Shown: positions 61,296 through 64,000 of the stretch, piece after piece
Layout of the letters: every line of letters starts with the position of its first letter
How positions within the stretch are numbered: position 1 is the first letter of the stretch
Assembly (NCBI GenBank): GCA_965232815.1
Contig: OZ247427.1
Coordinates: forward strand, 1,364,001-1,428,000
Length of the DNA: 64,000 nucleotides
Direction of reading: 5' to 3'
Source of the DNA: Bin87 sp026710825
GTDB lineage: Bacteria; Chloroflexota; Dehalococcoidia; Lucifugimonadales; UBA3495
The notes under the pieces: model-generated
Databases searched by the model: none
What the model was told of the DNA's origin: nothing
The model's input: the letters and a program-made list of their open reading frames with translations, nothing else
Program-made: the position numbers and the translations under genes

Positions 61296-61882
61296 GCGTC
61301 GCCGGTCTGGGTGGTGATGGCCGGCAGGAGGTCGGCGAGAGGGCAGGTGAAGCCGGGGAGGTAGTCGGCGCCGTCAATAGTGTCGGCGTCGGTGAGAGTG
61401 AGATGCGGTGCGTTGGGGGTGTGGACGGTGAGGGTGCGGGCGTCAATGTCGATGACCCAGACGGCCTTGCCGCCGGCGTTTAGGTACTCGGCGATTTTTT
61501 GCGCTATTTCCGCCGGCGTATTGCCGTCGGAGAGTATTTCCACGGCCAAGTCTGGGGCGCCGTTGTAGAGCATTCCCGCCAGTTCGGGCTGGTCCAGGCG
61601 CTCGTTGGATACGAAGGAAACGTCGGGCATGCGGGAAGTGGCAGGGGAGTTCGGGCCGGTGACGTAGCCGCGGTTGCTCGTGTAGACCTCTCCGAGATGG
61701 GACGGGAACACGTGCGCTGACATACGCCAATTGACCAGTGAGCTAACGTGTTCATGTTCTCTGGACGCGGCCATCAGTTCGACCAGGACTCCTTTGACCA
61801 GTTCGTAGCGGGGATGCTTGGGCAGCGCGGCGTACTGCTCCAGCGTCACGGCCGGCGCGGCAGTGGTTTGTTGAGTGGTCAT
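61292..61882 (-). CDS. Uma2 family endonuclease-like protein
   Basis: This 196-residue PD-(D/E)xK-fold protein of the Uma2 (DUF820) family has L-E-Q-Y-A-A-L-P near residue 15, Y-E-L-V-K-G-V-L-V-E, the metal ligands in P-D-V-S-F-V and D-L-A-V-E-I-L-S, and A-V-W-V-I-D in place of the usual E-Y-W-V-V-D. GAGGAGG 6 nt before ATG 61882 decides the start. Such genes are abundant in cyanobacteria and Chloroflexota; their role is unclear. The stop overlaps the convergent candidate selenoprotein stop. Confidence 0.92.
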   Translation of the reverse strand: MTTQQTTAAPAVTLEQYAALPKHPRYELVKGVLVELMAASREHEHVSSLVNWRMSAHVFPSHLGEVYTSNRGYVTGPNSPATSRMPDVSFVSNERLDQPELAGMLYNGAPDLAVEILSDGNTPAEIAQKIAEYLNAGGKAVWVIDIDARTLTVHTPNAPHLTLTDADTIDGADYLPGFTCPLADLLPAITTQTGDA

Positions 61883-61915
61883 GGCAAACCTCCTCGATGG
61901 AGAGGTCACGCAAGG

Positions 61916-63322
61916 TTAGCGGGCGTAGCGGTAGCCGCCGGCGGGGGTGCGGGCGCAGTTGAGGCGGCGGTTGAGGTGCAGGCCTTCGAGGACGAATTCG
62001 ACAGCGGATGCCACTACCTCGGGCCGCTGGTCGTCGCCGGTGAGCCGAGAAACGATTGTTGAGAGGCCGTCCACGTTGGAGAGAGCCGACGCATAGGACG
62101 CCGCTGGGACGTCGCTGCCCGTCTCGACGGCGTTGCCGAGGTCGAAGGCCGTTACTATGTCCTCCAGGTCATCCACGTTGCAGTAGCGGGTGAAGATGGC
62201 CAGGGTGGCGCGCTTGGTAAGGTCTTCTACCAGGCGGTCTTCGCGGCCTTCGCCGAATGTTTCCATCTCGATCTTGCCGCCCAATGATGCGATGAGATAC
62301 GGCAGGTCGCTGACGCGCGGACAGGCGATGGACTCGCCCAGGCGGATGCTGCGGCGCAGAGCGTTGCTGATGAGGGTCTCGTAGTTGGAGATGGACACGC
62401 GGACGCTGACGCCGGAGCGCTGGTTGATCTCGTTGCTGCCGCGGGCCCGGGCGGTGACCTCGGCCACGATCTCGGTCATGAAGGACGGGACGTAGACCTT
62501 GTCTTCGTCGGGGAACAGGTTGCGCTCCTGTTCCATGATGTCGATCTCTTCCTCGATGGTGCGCGGGTAGTGGGTGTGGATCTGGGCGCCGTAGCGGTCC
62601 TTCAGCGGGGTGACGATACGTCCGCGGTTGGTGTAGTCCTCGGGGTTGGCAGTGGCGACGACGAACACGTCCAGGGGCATGCGGATGCGGTAGCCCTTGA
62701 TCTGGACGTCGCGCTCCTCCATGAGGTTGAACAGGCCGACCTGGATGCGCTCGGCAAGGTCGGGGAGTTCGTTGATGCAGAAGATGCCCCGGTTGGTGCG
62801 AGGGACCAGACCGTAATGGATGGCGGTTTCGTCGGACAGGTGGCGGCCCTCGGCGACCTTGATGGGGTCGATTTCGCCGATGAGGTCAGCGATGGATATG
62901 TCGGGGGTGGCCAGCTTTTCGGAGTAGCGGAGGTCGCGCTGGATCCAGGCGATGGGGGCTGCGTCGCCCATCTCGTCGACGATGCGCTGCGCGTCAGGGC
63001 TGATGGGGTTGTATGGGTCGTCGTTGAGTTCGCTGCCGGCGATGGTTGGGATGTGCTCGTCCAGCAGGTTGACCATTTCGCGGATGAGGCGGGTCTTGGC
63101 CTGCCCGCGCTCGCCGAGCAGGATGATGTCCTGACCGGCCAGGATGGCGTTCTCCAGTTGGGGGATCACGGTCTGCTCGAAACCGATGATTCCGGGGAAC
63201 ACCGGCTCCTCGGCGCGGATCTTGGCGATCAGGTTGCGGCGGATTTCCTCGCGCACGGAGACGGTCTGGTAGCCGCTGTCGCGCAGTTCGCCGAGGGTTG
63301 CGGGCAGGGAGTTGGTCGTCAT
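61916..63322 (-). CDS. MoxR/ChlI-like AAA ATPase
   Basis: This 468-residue ATPase has Walker A at G70-E-R-G-Q-A-K-T77. The Walker B region is G-I-F-C-I-N-E-L-P-D-L, with Asn before the Glu as in magnesium-chelatase-like proteins. Sensor 1 is A-T-A-N-P-E-D-Y and the arginine-finger region P-L-K-D-R-Y-G. It resembles ChlI/BchI-type and MoxR chaperones that usually work with a von Willebrand factor A partner. No such gene lies beside it in the window. It stands alone, with a small antitoxin gene upstream on the other strand. Confidence 0.9.
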   Translation of the reverse strand: MTTNSLPATLGELRDSGYQTVSVREEIRRNLIAKIRAEEPVFPGIIGFEQTVIPQLENAILAGQDIILLGERGQAKTRLIREMVNLLDEHIPTIAGSELNDDPYNPISPDAQRIVDEMGDAAPIAWIQRDLRYSEKLATPDISIADLIGEIDPIKVAEGRHLSDETAIHYGLVPRTNRGIFCINELPDLAERIQVGLFNLMEERDVQIKGYRIRMPLDVFVVATANPEDYTNRGRIVTPLKDRYGAQIHTHYPRTIEEEIDIMEQERNLFPDEDKVYVPSFMTEIVAEVTARARGSNEINQRSGVSVRVSISNYETLISNALRRSIRLGESIACPRVSDLPYLIASLGGKIEMETFGEGREDRLVEDLTKRATLAIFTRYCNVDDLEDIVTAFDLGNAVETGSDVPAASYASALSNVDGLSTIVSRLTGDDQRPEVVASAVEFVLEGLHLNRRLNCARTPAGGYRYAR

Positions 63323-63461
63323 GAAGACACGTCCTTTGGTTCCGGCCGCTATTGCGTCCGGCTATGGTGTGCCGGCAGTATAGCAAACGGGGCGGGGAGG
63401 TTCCGCGTCCAAAGGAAGGAACGGTTGACCCAAACGGAGACCGGTGGTTAGTATTGCTATT

Positions 63462-63710
63462 ATGAAGACTACGGTGGACATTGAAAACGCCCTGCTGAAT
63501 CGGGCAAAACTCCACGCGCAGAGAACCGGACGCCCATTGGAGGAATTGGTGGAAGATGGCCTCCGCCATGTCCTCTCGATGACGCCACCCGACGGGGATT
63601 ATCGGTTGCCGGATTGCAGCGTGGGAGACGAACGCCGGCCTGACCCCATCCAACGGCACTCCTGGCAAGAACTGCGTTCGATGATCTACGGAGAGCTCCC
63701 CTCAGATTGA
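63462..63710 (+). CDS. VapB-type ribbon-helix-helix antitoxin
   Basis: This 82-residue protein starts M-K-T-T-V-D-I-E-N-A-L-L-N-R-A-K, the beta strand and first helix of ribbon-helix-helix antitoxins, and goes on R-P-L-E-E-L-V-E-D-G-L-R. The acidic C-terminal half would wrap the toxin. The TGA overlaps the TTG start of the PIN-domain gene, so the two are co-translated. The pair is a type II toxin-antitoxin module. Confidence 0.85.
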   Translation: MKTTVDIENALLNRAKLHAQRTGRPLEELVEDGLRHVLSMTPPDGDYRLPDCSVGDERRPDPIQRHSWQELRSMIYGELPSD

Positions 63711-64000
63711 TCGCCGTAGACACCAACATTTTGGTTTATGCCCACCGCCGGGAAACCAACGCACATTCAATTGCGGCAGCAATTTTGCAGGGGCTCGCTG
63801 AGGGCAGCGAGAGTTGGGCCATCCCGTGGCCTTGCTGCTATGGATTCCTCAGTGTGGCGACCAACTTTCGAATTTGGCGGGATGCGGCATCAACGTCGGA
63901 AGAGGCGTGGCGTCAACTACTCGCTTGGACCAATTCGCCGTCTAATCGCCTGATCGGGGAAACGGGCGAATTTCTAGAAATACTGAGCGGCTTCGTACAA
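63707..64000 (+). CDS. PIN-domain toxin, partial at window end
   Basis: The TTG at 63707 overlaps the antitoxin stop. The visible 98 residues start L-I-A-V-D-T-N-I-L-V-Y-A-H-R, the first acidic site of a PIN RNase. S-E-E-A-W-R-Q-L-L follows near residue 66. The second acidic cluster would lie beyond the window. VapC-like toxins cut tRNA or rRNA; the target is unknown. Confidence 0.85.
   Translation, partial: MIAVDTNILVYAHRRETNAHSIAAAILQGLAEGSESWAIPWPCCYGFLSVATNFRIWRDAASTSEEAWRQLLAWTNSPSNRLIGETGEFLEILSGFVQ

Overview
The window looks like a GC-rich chromosomal segment from an uncultured, heterotrophic bacterium, most plausibly a Chloroflexota of the Dehalococcoidia/SAR202 type. This assignment is an inference. 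It rests on the many catabolic paralogues (acyl-CoA dehydrogenases, SDRs, luciferase-like monooxygenases, a Rieske oxygenase, a GMC oxidoreductase, hydantoinase-type amidohydrolase), on lipoproteins whose linkers carry EVTREV-type repeats, and on the absence of outer-membrane genes. No rRNA or CRISPR array was seen. One tRNA, Pro(GGG), is present.

Layout: 1-8.5 kb is a mostly minus-strand run with fatty-acid-type catabolism (enoyl-CoA hydratase, acyl-CoA dehydrogenase, SDR), then panB, a DUF2520 reductase, a P1 peptidase and SbcD. 8.7-15.5 kb holds an orphan iron-type binding protein, a zinc-ribbon coiled-coil protein, a double UspA, a serine hydrolase, an Mrr-like nuclease and a small J-domain protein. 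15.6-20.2 kb has tRNA-Pro, an SDR, an F420-type oxidoreductase, and then three plus-strand accessory genes (TIR-like effector, retropepsin-like protease, tandem-repeat protein). 20.2-26.4 kb is a complete Aap-type amino-acid ABC importer with two tandem binding proteins. 26.5-36.1 kb is catabolic. 36.4-47.6 kb mixes secreted proteins, UDG, a double Nudix, hydrolases, a luciferase-like oxidoreductase, a large repeat-rich non-coding block and a branched-chain-type binding protein. 48-53 kb carries housekeeping genes (HesB, YgfZ, PyrE, NadD, ObgE) broken up by small antitoxin-like modules. 53.4-64 kb has a deacetylase, a Calx-beta surface protein, an acyl-CoA dehydrogenase, HIT, YqeK, HicBA, a candidate selenoprotein, Uma2, a MoxR-type ATPase and a VapBC-like pair cut by the window end.

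The most notable points are these. (1) An HesB-like gene at 60966-61295 is interrupted by one in-frame TGA, followed 17 nt later by a hairpin with a GGTC loop, so it may be an undescribed selenoprotein. (2) A DUF4160-DUF2442 module sits between two 82-bp copies of the pyrE 3' end, like a minimal integrated cassette. (3) A DUF6883/DUF4926 pair is embedded in the fatty-acid operon, with DUF4926 fused to the enoyl-CoA hydratase. (4) A DUF104-type antitoxin has a -1 frame change exactly at an A AAA AAC heptamer. (5) Several families of short palindromes and tandem repeats fill the intergenic gaps.

The pathways connect only in part. The Aap importer, hydantoinase, heme-binding-like and deacetylase genes point to scavenging of amino acids and N-containing organics. 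The acyl-CoA genes point to beta-oxidation of imported acids. PanB with the DUF2520 protein points to coenzyme A supply. Several small toxin-antitoxin-like units are scattered between these genes without forming one island.
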